Positions 1 to 8,783 of a stretch of 64,000 bases of DNA are shown piece by piece. A program made the position numbers and the translations under genes. The notes below the pieces were generated by a model, which saw only the letters and a list, made by a program, of their open reading frames with translations, ran no database searches and was not told where the DNA came from. Where the stretch lies: NCBI GenBank assembly GCA_023421735.1, contig JAEZSP010000056.1:1-64000 (forward strand). The letters are read 5' to 3'. Each line of letters starts with the position of its first letter. Position 1 is the first letter of the stretch. This DNA comes from Bacillota bacterium. GTDB taxonomy: Bacteria > Bacillota_A > Clostridia > Christensenellales > Aristaeellaceae.

Positions 1-34
1 GACTTTGGTAGGCAGCTAGCTGCCTACCAAAGTC
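1..34 (-). terminator. 34-bp perfect palindrome, probable terminator stem of the LCP gene
   Basis: Positions 1-17 are exactly complementary to 18-34; folded as RNA this is a 15-bp stem with a CTAG loop. It lies about 90 bases downstream of the minus-strand LCP gene, where a rho-independent terminator would be. Any T-tract would lie before base 1, outside the window, so the call cannot be completed. A perfect palindrome exactly at a sequence edge could also be an assembly fold-back. Confidence 0.45.
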
Positions 35-122
35 GATCAAACGGTATCCCGATGCGCCCCCTTGGCTATCGCTCTCCCAATCGCTTCCTCGCTGACTTCT
101 CTGTCCAATATCATTGACAAAC

Positions 123-1481
123 CTACATCGTGTAAAAGATATCGAGTAATATTTTAGAAAGTCCTTGCTGATCGGGGTAAAACTCATAGATGTCGTTGAG
201 CATAAGCTCGCCCGGAACCGACTGAATCTCCACCGTCCAGCCGCCGGAGAGTACTGTCGCACCCAGATACACGATTTCATCCTGACTCAGGCCCGTAACC
301 GTATATTCGTCCGCTGCGTGATACAAATCCAGAACCAACTTTGCGGGGTTGCGACCGGAGGAGAGGCAACGGCCGATAAAGCCCTTGATGTAGCCCTCCT
401 GCCTGCCCATGCGCTCCGCGTTTGTGCCGTTTCCAACGCCTGTGCGACTGCGGATATAATCAGCCGTCATATCGCCCTTGAGCGAGACGACGTCTCCGGC
501 CTTGTACTCTTTGCCGGAGATGGTCATATCCTCGTCAAGGGTCACAGATACGCCGCCGACCGCATCGTTCAAAATGCCGAGCGCGCCGTAGTTGAGCGCG
601 GCATAGCCGTTGATCGGCAGCCCGCCGATCAGTTCGCCCACCGCGTCCGCCGCGAGCGCGCAGGAAAGATCTGCGCCGTCGCCATACGCGTGGGAGAGCG
701 CGACCTGCATGACGCGCCTGCCGACGATTGTCTTGTGGTCGTAGCTTAGGATATCGACGTTGGTCATGGTATCGCGCGAGATGTTCAGAAGCGTGACGAC
801 CTTTTTGTCGGCATCAATCGCGGCGAGCAATATGACGTCGGTCTGGTTGCCTTTGCCGAAGCCTTCCGTTCGCACCTTTACCTTGCCCTGCTCGTCAATG
901 CCCAGGAACAGAATAGACACGATGTTCGGGTTATACCGGTACGTCTCGCCGCCATAAGTCACTTCTTCGGCAAATGTGAACGCAGCGTCCACGGCCGGAA
1001 GGGGTGTCGGCGTCGGCTCCGGGGTTGGCGATGGGGTTGGCTCGATGGTCGCGGCGGGGGGAATCGTCTCCATTTCCACCTCTGTCGGACGCGGCGCGGC
1101 AGACGATTGCGCCGCGGGCGTGGCGGCCTGCGCTTGCGTCTGCGTGGGAAAGGGCGTCATGATCTGTGTCGGCACGGGTTCCGGCGTAATGTCCGGCGTC
1201 TTAGTCGGCGCGGGCGTGTCAAGCGGGCTCTTGCCGTATAGTGCAAAGTAGGGATCATCCTCCGTTGGCACATAACTCGCCGCGGCTGTCGGGAGGTCAA
1301 TTTTTGGGACGGGCTTGCGAATGCCCCTTTCGCCGGAACGGTATTTGAAATAAAGCCACCCGGCCGCCGCGATCGCAATAACGACCGCGAGAATCAGCAG
1401 AACGCGAAGCACACGATATAAAATGAACAGGGCGCGGAGCACCCCGCGCGGCTTGGGCCGATTGCGTTTGATGTTTGTCAC
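123..1481 (-). CDS. LytR-CpsA-Psr (LCP) family cell-wall glycopolymer transferase
   Basis: Membrane-anchored extracytoplasmic enzyme of the LCP family, which attaches wall teichoic acids or other glycopolymers to peptidoglycan from undecaprenyl-linked precursors. The 452-residue protein has a basic N-terminus, one membrane helix (about 22-45), a Pro/Thr-rich spacer (about 75-165) that probably crosses the wall, and an LCP domain (about 185-400) with ILFLGIDE, TDVILLAAID, ISRDT and a late ERMGRQ segment carrying the phosphate-binding Arg/Asp residues of the family. The ATG at 1481 follows GGGAG and lies below a good promoter at 1504-1532. It is the last minus-strand gene at this edge. The family assignment is firm; which polymer it transfers cannot be told. 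Confidence 0.9.
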   Translation of the reverse strand: MTNIKRNRPKPRGVLRALFILYRVLRVLLILAVVIAIAAAGWLYFKYRSGERGIRKPVPKIDLPTAAASYVPTEDDPYFALYGKSPLDTPAPTKTPDITPEPVPTQIMTPFPTQTQAQAATPAAQSSAAPRPTEVEMETIPPAATIEPTPSPTPEPTPTPLPAVDAAFTFAEEVTYGGETYRYNPNIVSILFLGIDEQGKVKVRTEGFGKGNQTDVILLAAIDADKKVVTLLNISRDTMTNVDILSYDHKTIVGRRVMQVALSHAYGDGADLSCALAADAVGELIGGLPINGYAALNYGALGILNDAVGGVSVTLDEDMTISGKEYKAGDVVSLKGDMTADYIRSRTGVGNGTNAERMGRQEGYIKGFIGRCLSSGRNPAKLVLDLYHAADEYTVTGLSQDEIVYLGATVLSGGWTVEIQSVPGELMLNDIYEFYPDQQGLSKILLDIFYTM

Positions 1482-1503
1482 TCTCCCGCCTTAGAATATA
1501 CTG

Positions 1504-1532
1504 ATTTTAGCAGTCCTAGCGCAACCTGTCAA
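1504..1532 (-). promoter_or_regulatory. Sigma-A-type promoter of the LCP gene
   Basis: On the minus strand TTGACA (1527-1532), a 17-base spacer and TAAAAT (1504-1509) lie just upstream of the LCP start. This indicates the LCP gene can be transcribed separately from the AraC-type gene before it. Confidence 0.7.
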
Positions 1533-1552
1533 TGGCGGCATGGCGGCAGGGT

Positions 1553-2374
1553 TCATTCGTGTATAAACCCGGGCGCCCGGCATTCCCGGGGCGTCATGCC
1601 CGTCGCATCCCGGAACACGCGGCTGAAATAATTATACTCCGAAAATCCCGCCGCCGTTGCAATGGCGCTGACAGAAAGGTCGGTCTCCGCGAGCAGATGC
1701 CGCGCGTGGACGACGCGCCTGTCGCGCACATAATCGGCAATTCCCCGCCCCAGCCGTTCGGCTGCGAGGCGGTAGAGCTTCGTGCGCCCGATGCCGAAGA
1801 ACCGGCAGATATCCTCCGCGCAGATTTTCTCTGCAATGTGGCGATCGACATAATCGTCGAGCATGCGCACAAAGTCCCCGCCCGGCGCGCCTACGACGCG
1901 ATTTGACCATAGATAGACCGACAGTGCGTCGAGGATGGTTGCCGCCGCGCGCACCTCGGTCATGTTTTTCTCCGGCATATTGTCGATCGCGGGAACGAGC
2001 GCCGTATTTTGCAGGGTGAGCCGCGCGCGCGTTGCGTCCGCCGACTCGCGCGGAATCACCTGTCCGAACATCACATAGCCTGCCGTTGCGCCGTCCGCAC
2101 GAATGCGCATCACCGCCTCCGTAAGCCCCGCGTGGCATGCATAGATGATCGGCTCGTCGGTTTTGCGGCTCGCGGAAAACGCCGTGCGATCGCACGCGAC
2201 GCAACGTGCGCGGAATTTTTCGTCCTTTCGCATCTCCCGACAGAACGCGCAGGGCACGTCGGGATAGGCCATGATTTCGCGCATCTGATCGTCGAAGAGC
2301 ACCATCCGGATGTGCGTCAGGGTATGAAAATCGCGCATCAGCGCGCGCATGCGATTTTGGTTGACTTCGAGCAT
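1553..2374 (-). CDS. PocR-domain AraC-family transcriptional regulator
   Basis: A 273-residue regulator. The N-terminal half (about 1-150) matches the PocR sensory domain: paired CxxC motifs at C42/C45 and C58/C61 followed by a YACHAGLTEAV segment. The C-terminal 100 residues are an AraC-type double helix-turn-helix (ICRFFGIGRTKLYRL, then SVSAIATAAGFSEYNYFSRVF and GMTPREC). PocR domains bind small hydrocarbon ligands in known regulators of sugar or diol catabolism. The start at 2374 follows GGGAGG. It is transcribed away from the sugar kinase-aldolase-isomerase operon, and the space between holds a 20-bp-phased direct repeat, so it probably controls that operon. The inducer is unknown. Confidence 0.88.
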   Translation of the reverse strand: MLEVNQNRMRALMRDFHTLTHIRMVLFDDQMREIMAYPDVPCAFCREMRKDEKFRARCVACDRTAFSASRKTDEPIIYACHAGLTEAVMRIRADGATAGYVMFGQVIPRESADATRARLTLQNTALVPAIDNMPEKNMTEVRAAATILDALSVYLWSNRVVGAPGGDFVRMLDDYVDRHIAEKICAEDICRFFGIGRTKLYRLAAERLGRGIADYVRDRRVVHARHLLAETDLSVSAIATAAGFSEYNYFSRVFRDATGMTPRECRAPGFIHE

Positions 2375-2404
2375 CTTGCCTCCCGCAAATTTCTGTCCGC
2401 AAAG

Positions 2405-2450
2405 GGAACGATTTTATCATATCTGGAACGGTTTTCACTATATCATAATG
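2405..2450 (+). promoter_or_regulatory. Phased direct repeat and promoter upstream of the sugar operon
   Basis: GGAACG followed by R-TTTT occurs at 2405 and again at 2425, exactly 20 bp apart, each followed by a TATC-containing stretch. Direct repeats two helical turns apart are typical AraC-family operators. A CATAAT -10-like sequence follows at about 2445-2450 on the plus strand. The arrangement suggests activation by the divergent PocR/AraC protein. This is inferred from sequence only. Confidence 0.5.
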
Positions 2451-2491
2451 CGGCGTTCATGTAAAGTATGGATTGGAAGGGAGTGACGCTG

Positions 2492-3967
2492 ATGGCCATC
2501 GCGGGAATTGATGTCGGCACCGCAGCCGCAAAACTGACCGTGTACGACGAAAATGGAACGCTTTTGTTCTCCGGCTTTCGAGACTATCCCACGTCGCGCG
2601 GCATGGGGAAAAGCGAACTGGACGCGCACCTCGTGCGGGACGCGGTTTTCGCGCTTCTCCGGGAAGCTGCGCAGACGGTTGCCATCGAAGCTGTGGGCGT
2701 GTCGGCGTTTGGGGAAAGTTTTGTCCTGCTGGACGAAAAGGACGAACCGGTTTTGCCCGTTATGCTCTATACCGATCCGCGCGGCGGTGTGGAAGCCGAG
2801 TCTTTGGCGGCGCGGGTGCCGGGGATTGACGGAATCTGCGGCGCAAAGCCGCACTCCATGTACAGCCTGCCCAAACTCATGTGGATCAAAAACAATGACC
2901 CGGCGGCCTACAAAAGGGCGCGGCGGGTCTGCCTGATGGAGGATTACGTCACATATCTCTTGACCGGGGAGCGCGCCATCGATTGGTCGGAGGCCGCGCG
3001 CACCATGGCGCTGGACGTGGAAAGGCGCGCGTGGAGCGACGAAATTCTCGGGGCGGCGGGCATTGACAAGTCGCTGTTTTCGCGGGTGGTGCGCACCGGC
3101 GAGGTCGTGGGAACGATTCGGCCTGCGCGCGCAAGCGCGTTGGGGCTGTCAAAATCCATGCGTGTGGTTGCGGGCTGCCACGACCAGGTGGCGGCGGCTG
3201 TGGGTTCGGGCGTGCTTGCGCCCGGCGCCGCGACGGACGGCGCGGGGACGACCCAATGCATGACGCCCGTTTTTGAAAAGTGGGATCGGGACGGACGCCT
3301 ACAAAGGGACAATTACGTGGTGGTGCCGTTTTTGCAGCCTGGACGGTACGTCACATATGCCTTCCAGTTCACGGGTGGCGCGGTTGCGAAGTGGTATGTC
3401 GAAAACATGGCGGGATATACGTCCGGGCAGGCGGGTTACGAGGCGCTCGAGGCACGCATGAGCGACGCGCCGACGGGGATGCTGCTGCTTCCTCACTTCG
3501 CGGGCGCGGCGACGCCGTACATGGATGCGGGCTCGCAGGGCGCGATCCTTGGGTTGACGCTCGAAAAGACACAGGCGGATGTCTATCGCGCCGTGCTCGA
3601 GGGCGTATGCTACGAAATGGCGCTCAACCGCGAACGACTTGCAGCCTGTGGAATTAGGATCGCTTCCCTCAACGCGACCGGCGGCGGCGCGCGTTCCCGG
3701 CGGTGGCTCCAGATGAAGGCGGACGTTCTGAACGTCCCGATTCAGCGCATGAAAAACGACGATGCGGGCACAATCGGCGGAATCATGCTGACGGGCGTTG
3801 CCTGTGGTGCGTTCCCAGGCCTTGCCGAGGCGGCGAAGACATTCGTCGGCGTGCGGGAGACCTACGAGCCCCGTGCGGACTTTCACGAGAGATACCTTGA
3901 AATCTACGAGCGCTATCGGAAGGTATACGATGCCGTTCGGCCGCTCATGGGAGGAAATGAATCATGA
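2492..3967 (+). CDS. FGGY-family carbohydrate kinase (xylulokinase/rhamnulokinase type)
   Basis: ATP-dependent sugar kinase of the FGGY family, about 491 residues. The N-terminal ATPase-fold domain begins AIAGIDVGTAAAKLTVYD; the second domain has DGAGTTQCMTPVF and a late TGGGARSRRWLQMKADVLN adenosine-binding region. An upstream in-frame ATG at 2468 exists, but GGAAGGGAG sits right before the ATG at 2492, which also matches the usual FGGY N-terminus, so 2492 is preferred. It leads an operon with a class II aldolase (ATGA overlap) and an isomerase. The layout implies isomerase makes a ketose, this kinase phosphorylates it, and the aldolase cleaves it. The sugar is not evident; xylulokinase annotation would be only a family label. 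Confidence 0.9.
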   Translation: MAIAGIDVGTAAAKLTVYDENGTLLFSGFRDYPTSRGMGKSELDAHLVRDAVFALLREAAQTVAIEAVGVSAFGESFVLLDEKDEPVLPVMLYTDPRGGVEAESLAARVPGIDGICGAKPHSMYSLPKLMWIKNNDPAAYKRARRVCLMEDYVTYLLTGERAIDWSEAARTMALDVERRAWSDEILGAAGIDKSLFSRVVRTGEVVGTIRPARASALGLSKSMRVVAGCHDQVAAAVGSGVLAPGAATDGAGTTQCMTPVFEKWDRDGRLQRDNYVVVPFLQPGRYVTYAFQFTGGAVAKWYVENMAGYTSGQAGYEALEARMSDAPTGMLLLPHFAGAATPYMDAGSQGAILGLTLEKTQADVYRAVLEGVCYEMALNRERLAACGIRIASLNATGGGARSRRWLQMKADVLNVPIQRMKNDDAGTIGGIMLTGVACGAFPGLAEAAKTFVGVRETYEPRADFHERYLEIYERYRKVYDAVRPLMGGNES

Positions 3968-4827
3968 TTGCTTCACTCACATCGATTCTCAAGACTGCGG
4001 AGGCGCACAAAAACGCAGTCGGCGCGTTCAATACGCCGAACCTCGAATCCCTGCTCGCGACGCTGCGCGCGGCGGAAAAACTGGGCAGGCCTGTGATTAT
4101 CATGCACGCGCAGGTGCACGAACGGTATGCGCCGCTTCATGAAATCGGCCCGGTGATGGTCGCGCTGGCGGAGCGGGCGAAGGTACCCGTTTGCGTGCAC
4201 CTTGATCACGGCGAGGACATGGACTATGTCACGCGCGCGCTCGACGTCGGCTTCAATTCGGTGATGTTCGACGGTTCGACCGCGGATTTTACCGCGAACA
4301 TTGCGGCGACCCGCGCGGCGGCGGAACTGGCGCACGCACGCGGCGCGTGCATCGAGGCGGAACTCGGCGCGCTGGGCAAGCGCGAGATGGGCGCGGGGCA
4401 CGAAGGGGAGTACGAGGACGGCGGGGAACAAATCTACACAAATCCGGACGACGCGGCGGTGTTTGTGCGCGAGACGGGCGTGGACGCGCTCGCATGCTCA
4501 TTCGGCACCGCGCATGGGTTGTACCTGAAGGCGCCGCAGCTCGATTTCGGCGTGCTTGCGCGCGTGAAGGAGCAGGTCGACGTGCCGCTTGTCATGCACG
4601 GCGGTTCCGGCGTGAGCGAGGCGGATTTTCACAGGGTCATCGATCTGGGCATCCGCAAGATCAACTATTATACCTATATGGCGAAGTCCGGCGGCGAGGC
4701 CGTGCGCGAGATGATACGCGCGGCGGGCGAAAAAATCGTGTACTTCCACGACGTGGCGCAGACTGCCGAGCGTGCCATTCAAAAGGACGTCGAGGGCGCA
4801 ATCGAAATGTTCTCGATGAAGCGATAA
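3964..4827 (+). CDS. Class II fructose/tagatose-bisphosphate-type aldolase
   Basis: A 287-residue zinc-dependent class II aldolase of the FBA/GatY/KbaY family. Visible signatures: GAFNTPNLE near the N-terminus, the VHLDHGEDMDYV zinc/acid segment, IEAELGALGKRE, the SFGTAHGLY segment with a zinc-binding His, and HGGSGVSEADFHRVIDLGIRKINYYT with the third His and phosphate-binding loop. Start overlaps the kinase stop by ATGA, so translation is coupled. In the known fucose and rhamnose pathways the aldolase belongs to a different class II family (FucA/RhaD). Here an FBA-type enzyme takes that place, so the substrate may be a ketose phosphate not predicted by either textbook pathway. Confidence 0.9.
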   Translation: MIASLTSILKTAEAHKNAVGAFNTPNLESLLATLRAAEKLGRPVIIMHAQVHERYAPLHEIGPVMVALAERAKVPVCVHLDHGEDMDYVTRALDVGFNSVMFDGSTADFTANIAATRAAAELAHARGACIEAELGALGKREMGAGHEGEYEDGGEQIYTNPDDAAVFVRETGVDALACSFGTAHGLYLKAPQLDFGVLARVKEQVDVPLVMHGGSGVSEADFHRVIDLGIRKINYYTYMAKSGGEAVREMIRAAGEKIVYFHDVAQTAERAIQKDVEGAIEMFSMKR

Positions 4828-4839
4828 GGAGGAATTTTC

Positions 4840-6237
4840 GTGAAGACGACGTTTGCGCTGTTCTTTGGGAACCGGGGCTTCATGCCAGCAGAACTGATCG
4901 CGGGCGCGCGCGCCGAGATGGCGAAGGCCGTAACGGACGCGGGCTACGACTACATGATGACCGACGAGACCCTGACCCGCTACGGAGCGGTCGAGACGCG
5001 GGAAGAGGGGCTCAAATACGCGGCCTGGCTGAAAGAGCATGCGGGGGAATTTTCCGGCGTGATTCTGTGCATGCCGATCTTCATCGACGAAAACGGCGCC
5101 ATTGCGGCTTTGCAGGACGCGGGCGTACCCATCCTCATGCAGGCGTATCCGGACGAGATTGGGAAGATGGACTTTGCGAATCGGCGCGACGCGTTCTGCG
5201 GCAAGTTCTCCGTCACGGACGTGTTCACGCAGTACCGGGTGCCGTTTACGGTCATGAAGCCCCACGTCGCGCATCCGCTCTCGGCGGCGTTCCGCAAAAA
5301 CCTCGACGAATTTGCGGCGATCTGTCGGGTCGTCGGGGGCATGCGGCGGTTTAACCTTGGCGCGCTCGGCGCACGCACGACTGCCTTTAAGACCGTGCGT
5401 TTTGACGAGGTCGCGCTCCAGCGGTACGGCATCAATGTCGAGTCATTTGACCTTTCGGAGCTCATCTATAAGGTGGGGCTTCTCAAAAACGACGATGCGC
5501 GCGTCGTTGCGAAGAAGGCGCGCCTCATGAACTACTCCGACTTCTCCCTCGTGCCGGAAGAAAACATGTACACGCTTTCGAAGATTTCGGTCGTGATCGA
5601 CGAATATATCGCGGAATACAGGCTCGATGCGATCACGCTGCGCTGCTGGAACGAGCTGGAGACGATCCTCCGGGTCTGCCCGTGCGTGCTGGTGAGCGAG
5701 CTCAACGATCGGGGCATCGTGTGTTCCTGTGAAATCGACCTTTGCTCCGCCATCACCATGCGCGCGATGGCCCTCGCCTCCGGCCAGCCCACGACCTGCC
5801 TCGACTGGAACAACAATTACGGCGAAGACGAGAACAAGGTCATTCTGTTCCATTGCGGGCCCGTGGCGCAGTCGCTCATGGACGGCAAGGGCACCGTGAC
5901 CGAGCACAAGATGTTCAAAAAGGGCGATCCCGGCAGCGGCTGGGGCAGCAACGAGGGGCGCATCCGCGCGTTCCCCATGACGTTCTCCAACTGCCTGACG
6001 GATTCCGGCAAGCTCATCGTCTATGCGAGCGAGGGCGAATTCACCGGCGAGCCCATCGAGGACGGCTACTTCGGCTGCGGCGGCGTCGCAGAAATTCCGG
6101 ATCTGCAAAATAAACTCATCCGCCTCGCGCGCGGCGGCTTCAAGCACCATACGACCGCGGGCGTGGGGCACATGGCGTCCGCCCTCACGGAAGCGTTTAC
6201 CACATATCTGGGTTATGACCTGGTGAAGATCGACTGA
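4840..6237 (+). CDS. L-fucose/L-arabinose isomerase family protein
   Basis: A 465-residue protein of the fucose/arabinose isomerase fold, cytoplasmic and probably metal dependent. Characteristic pieces are the N-terminal ALFFGNRGFMPAELI, the segment LRCWNELETILRVCPC with a candidate metal-binding Glu, CSCEIDLCSAITMRAM, and a late GVGHMASALTEAFTTY carrying a His. It starts with GTG at 4840 behind AAGGAGG, 12 bases after the aldolase stop. It is shorter than FucI (about 590 residues) and closer in length to uncharacterised isomerase-family members. Presumed to convert an aldose to the ketose used by the kinase at 2492. Confidence 0.85.
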   Translation: MKTTFALFFGNRGFMPAELIAGARAEMAKAVTDAGYDYMMTDETLTRYGAVETREEGLKYAAWLKEHAGEFSGVILCMPIFIDENGAIAALQDAGVPILMQAYPDEIGKMDFANRRDAFCGKFSVTDVFTQYRVPFTVMKPHVAHPLSAAFRKNLDEFAAICRVVGGMRRFNLGALGARTTAFKTVRFDEVALQRYGINVESFDLSELIYKVGLLKNDDARVVAKKARLMNYSDFSLVPEENMYTLSKISVVIDEYIAEYRLDAITLRCWNELETILRVCPCVLVSELNDRGIVCSCEIDLCSAITMRAMALASGQPTTCLDWNNNYGEDENKVILFHCGPVAQSLMDGKGTVTEHKMFKKGDPGSGWGSNEGRIRAFPMTFSNCLTDSGKLIVYASEGEFTGEPIEDGYFGCGGVAEIPDLQNKLIRLARGGFKHHTTAGVGHMASALTEAFTTYLGYDLVKID

Positions 6238-6276
6238 CGCAGGCGGCCCGTATCCGGCCTGAATGGATGAAGGCAT

Positions 6277-6396
6277 ACTTAAAATTGCAAAATGATGCGC
6301 AAGCATTGGAAAATGGTGGCATTTTATGGCGGGTTATGAATCCGCAGGAATGACGCTATGCCACTGTTTGCGCACATTTTAAGTGAATTTTCCAAT
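6277..6396. other. Complex inverted-repeat region between the isomerase and pckG genes
   Basis: Nested complementary arms: 6277-6285 with 6376-6384 (9 bp), 6296-6302 with 6368-6374 (7 bp), 6316-6322 with 6358-6364 (7 bp), and 6329-6332 with 6342-6345 (4 bp). A further perfect 10-bp pairing, 6305-6314 with 6387-6396, crosses the nest and so would be an alternative fold or a pseudoknot. It ends just before the pckG promoter. It may be a structured 3' end of the sugar operon or a protein-binding region; no known element was recognised. Confidence 0.45.
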
Positions 6397-6402
6397 TCTC
6401 CT

Positions 6403-6431
6403 TTGTAATCAGGTGCAAAATATGCTATAAT
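6403..6431 (+). promoter_or_regulatory. Promoter of pckG
   Basis: TTGTAA (6403-6408), 17-base spacer, TATAAT (6426-6431), followed by a leader of about 35 bases and an AAAAGGAG ribosome site before the ATG at 6471. Confidence 0.8.
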
Positions 6432-6470
6432 GGTCGGGATCGGATATAGCACGAAAAGGAGCGATCATAA

Positions 6471-8261
6471 ATGACTCAGAACAAGAAACTGCTTCAGTGG
6501 GTCGACGAAATCAAGGCATTGTGCACGCCCGATGCCGTTCATTGGTGCACCGGCTCCCAGGAGGAGTATGACGGCCTTCTTCAGGAAATGGTAGATTCCG
6601 GCGCCGCAATCAAGCTGAATCCGGAAAAGCGTCCCGGCTGTTACCTTTTCAGGAGCGATCCTTCGGACGTCGCGCGCGTCGAGAACCGGACCTTCATCGC
6701 TTCCAAGAAAAAGGAAGACGCGGGCATTACCAACAACTGGATTGATCCCGAGGAACTGAAAAAGACGATGACCGGGCTTTACGCCGGCTCCATGAAGGGA
6801 CGTACGCTCTACGTCATCCCCTTCTCCATGGGTCCTGTTGGCTCGCCCATCTCCAAGATCGGCGTTGAGATCACCGACAGCCCCTACGTCGTCGTCAACA
6901 TGCGGATCATGACCCGCATCGGCGATGAGGTTTTGCAGGTTCTGGGCGACGAAGGTGAATTCGTTCCCTGCCTCCATTCGGTCGGCGCACCCCTCGAGCC
7001 CGGCCAGGAAGATGTTCCGTGGCCCTGCGCGCCCATCGAGCAGAAGTATATCAGCCATTTCCCGGAGGATCGCACCATTTGGTCCTACGGCTCCGGCTAC
7101 GGCGGAAACGCCCTTCTGGGCAAGAAGTGCTTCGCGCTTCGCATCGCCTCTGCGCAGGCGCGTGACGAAGGCTGGATGGCCGAGCACATGCTCGTTCTCC
7201 GGCTGACCGATCCCAAGGGCGCAGTAAAGTATATCACCGGCGCGTTCCCGTCCGCCTGCGGCAAGACCAACCTCGCCATGCTCATCCCGACCATCCCCGG
7301 CTGGAAGGTTGAGACCGTTGGTGACGACATTGCATGGATGAAGTTCGGCAAGGACGGCCGCCTCTACGCCATCAACCCTGAAGCCGGTTTCTTCGGCGTG
7401 GCGCCCGGCACCTCCATGGATTCCAACCCCAATGCGATGCTGACCATCGAGAAGAACACCATCTTCACGAACGTTGCGCTGACCGACGACGGTGACGTGT
7501 GGTGGGAGGGCATCGGCACGCCCGCGCCCGATCACCTCATCGACTGGAAGGGCAATGACTGGACGCCCGCGAGCGAAACGCCCGCCGCGCATCCCAATGC
7601 CCGTTTCACCACCCCTGCGGCGCAGTGCCCGTCCATCGCGCCCGAGTGGGAAGACCCGGCAGGCGTTCCGATCTCCGCGATTTTGATCGGCGGTCGCCGC
7701 CCCAGCACCATCCCGCTGGTGCACGAGTCCTTCGATTGGGAGCACGGCGTGTTCCTCGGCTCCATCATGGGTTCCGAGATCACCGCCGCCGCCATCTCGG
7801 CCAAGATCGGCCAGGTGCGCCGCGATCCGTTCGCGATGCTGCCCTTCATCGGCTACAACGTGACCGATTACTTCCAGCATTGGCTCGACATCGGTGAAGC
7901 GACCGAGGCCGACAAGCTGCCGAAGATCTTCTACGTCAACTGGTTCCGCAAGCAGGACGGCAAGTTCCTCTGGCCCGGCTACGGCGACAACAGCCGCGTG
8001 CTGAAGTGGATCTGCCAGCGCGTTGGCGGCGAGGTCGACGCGGACAAGACCGTCATCGGTTACCTGCCCAAGAAGGAAGATCTGGACGTTTCGGGTCTCG
8101 ATATTTCGGACGCGACGCTCGATACGCTTCTCTCCGTGGACAAGGAGTCCTGGAAGGCCGAGTACGAGTCCATCAAGGAGCATTACGCCAAGTTCGACGG
8201 CAAGATGCCTAAAGAAATGTACGAACAGCTTGAGGCCCTCGGAAAGAGGATTTCTGAGTAA
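6471..8261 (+). CDS. pckG: Phosphoenolpyruvate carboxykinase (GTP)
   Basis: Interconverts oxaloacetate + GTP and phosphoenolpyruvate + GDP + CO2 in the cytoplasm. The 596-residue length and the P-loop region [19 protein letters not shown], which contains the reactive Cys of GTP-type enzymes, identify the GTP class rather than the ATP class. Other signatures are [13 protein letters not shown], a [20 protein letters not shown] segment with the metal-binding Asp, and [21 protein letters not shown]. It is monocistronic, with its own promoter and a terminator directly downstream. Codon use is rich in C-ending codons, suggesting high expression. In fermenters the enzyme often runs in the PEP-carboxylating direction toward succinate or propionate; direction here is unknown. 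Confidence 0.98.
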   Translation: MTQNKKLLQWVDEIKALCTPDAVHWCTGSQEEYDGLLQEMVDSGAAIKLNPEKRPGCYLFRSDPSDVARVENRTFIASKKKEDAGITNNWIDPEELKKTMTGLYAGSMKGRTLYVIPFSMGPVGSPISKIGVEITDSPYVVVNMRIMTRIGDEVLQVLGDEGEFVPCLHSVGAPLEPGQEDVPWPCAPIEQKYISHFPEDRTIWSYGSGYGGNALLGKKCFALRIASAQARDEGWMAEHMLVLRLTDPKGAVKYITGAFPSACGKTNLAMLIPTIPGWKVETVGDDIAWMKFGKDGRLYAINPEAGFFGVAPGTSMDSNPNAMLTIEKNTIFTNVALTDDGDVWWEGIGTPAPDHLIDWKGNDWTPASETPAAHPNARFTTPAAQCPSIAPEWEDPAGVPISAILIGGRRPSTIPLVHESFDWEHGVFLGSIMGSEITAAAISAKIGQVRRDPFAMLPFIGYNVTDYFQHWLDIGEATEADKLPKIFYVNWFRKQDGKFLWPGYGDNSRVLKWICQRVGGEVDADKTVIGYLPKKEDLDVSGLDISDATLDTLLSVDKESWKAEYESIKEHYAKFDGKMPKEMYEQLEALGKRISE

Positions 8262-8278
8262 CGTACACGCATAAAAAA

Positions 8279-8311
8279 GGGACCGTCTCAATCGGGGCGG
8301 TTCTCTTTTTT
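8279..8311. terminator. Bidirectional rho-independent terminator
   Basis: An imperfect hairpin at 8279-8305 (GACCG paired with CGGTT-type arm) is flanked by A6 on the left and T6 (8306-8311) on the right. It can end pckG on the plus strand and the ferredoxin gene on the minus strand. Confidence 0.65.
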
Positions 8312-8323
8312 GTTAAATATCGC

Positions 8324-8560
8324 TTATTGAAGCTTCAAAGCACGCATGGGACAATAGCGCACGCATTTTCCGCAGGCAACGCACTTTTCCTGGTCCACGT
8401 CCGGCGCGCGGAATCCCTTCTGCGTGAGGGCGTTTGTCGGGCATACCCGGATCGACGGGCAGGGATGGTTCTGCGGACAGCGTGCAATGTTTACCATGAG
8501 CGTCTTTTTTTCATTTGTGTCGCTCTCGGGCGTCTTTCTCGAAAAAAACAAGGGCTTCAA
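8324..8560 (-). CDS. Small 4Fe-4S ferredoxin-like protein
   Basis: Up to 78 residues. The C-terminal cluster motif is canonical, CxxCxxCxxxCP at C60, C63, C66, C70. The first motif is unusual: C28, C34 and C40-P with five-residue gaps instead of CxxCxxC, so the second cluster may have altered geometry or be absent. The listed start is TTG at 8560, directly behind AAAGGAAG, which is a tight spacing; an ATG at 8497 giving a 57-residue protein is the alternative. It may carry electrons for an unidentified partner; no oxidoreductase lies next to it. Confidence 0.7.
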   Translation of the reverse strand: MKPLFFSRKTPESDTNEKKTLMVNIARCPQNHPCPSIRVCPTNALTQKGFRAPDVDQEKCVACGKCVRYCPMRALKLQ

Positions 8561-8783
8561 CTTCCTTTCGGCGATTGGATGACCCTATCATACCACCGCC
8601 TGCGCGTCCTGTCGGTGACGAGATTACAGAAGGAGTACGCGTGCGCGGGGAACCATGCGAATCCCGATTTCCGGGACGTTTTGCGACCCTGGTCTTGATT
8701 CCGTTGGTTCGAGTCCGGGTACGGTTATTGCCCTGAAGATCCCTGCGCAGGCGTGGGCGTTTCAGGCAAATGCCGCACGCCGC

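Noticed and set aside
37..114. 25-codon minus-strand open frame after the LCP gene
   Set aside because: No ribosome site and no recognisable peptide; ends at the terminator-like palindrome, so it is probably 3' untranslated sequence.
6465..8291. 608-codon minus-strand open frame opposite pckG
   Set aside because: Exact antisense of a firmly identified gene with strong codon bias; the product has no recognisable domain.
8700..8735. GGTTCGAGTCC resembling a tRNA T-arm
   Set aside because: The flanking arms pair poorly (a G-G mismatch and two G-T pairs) and no D-arm, anticodon arm or acceptor stem can be drawn around it.
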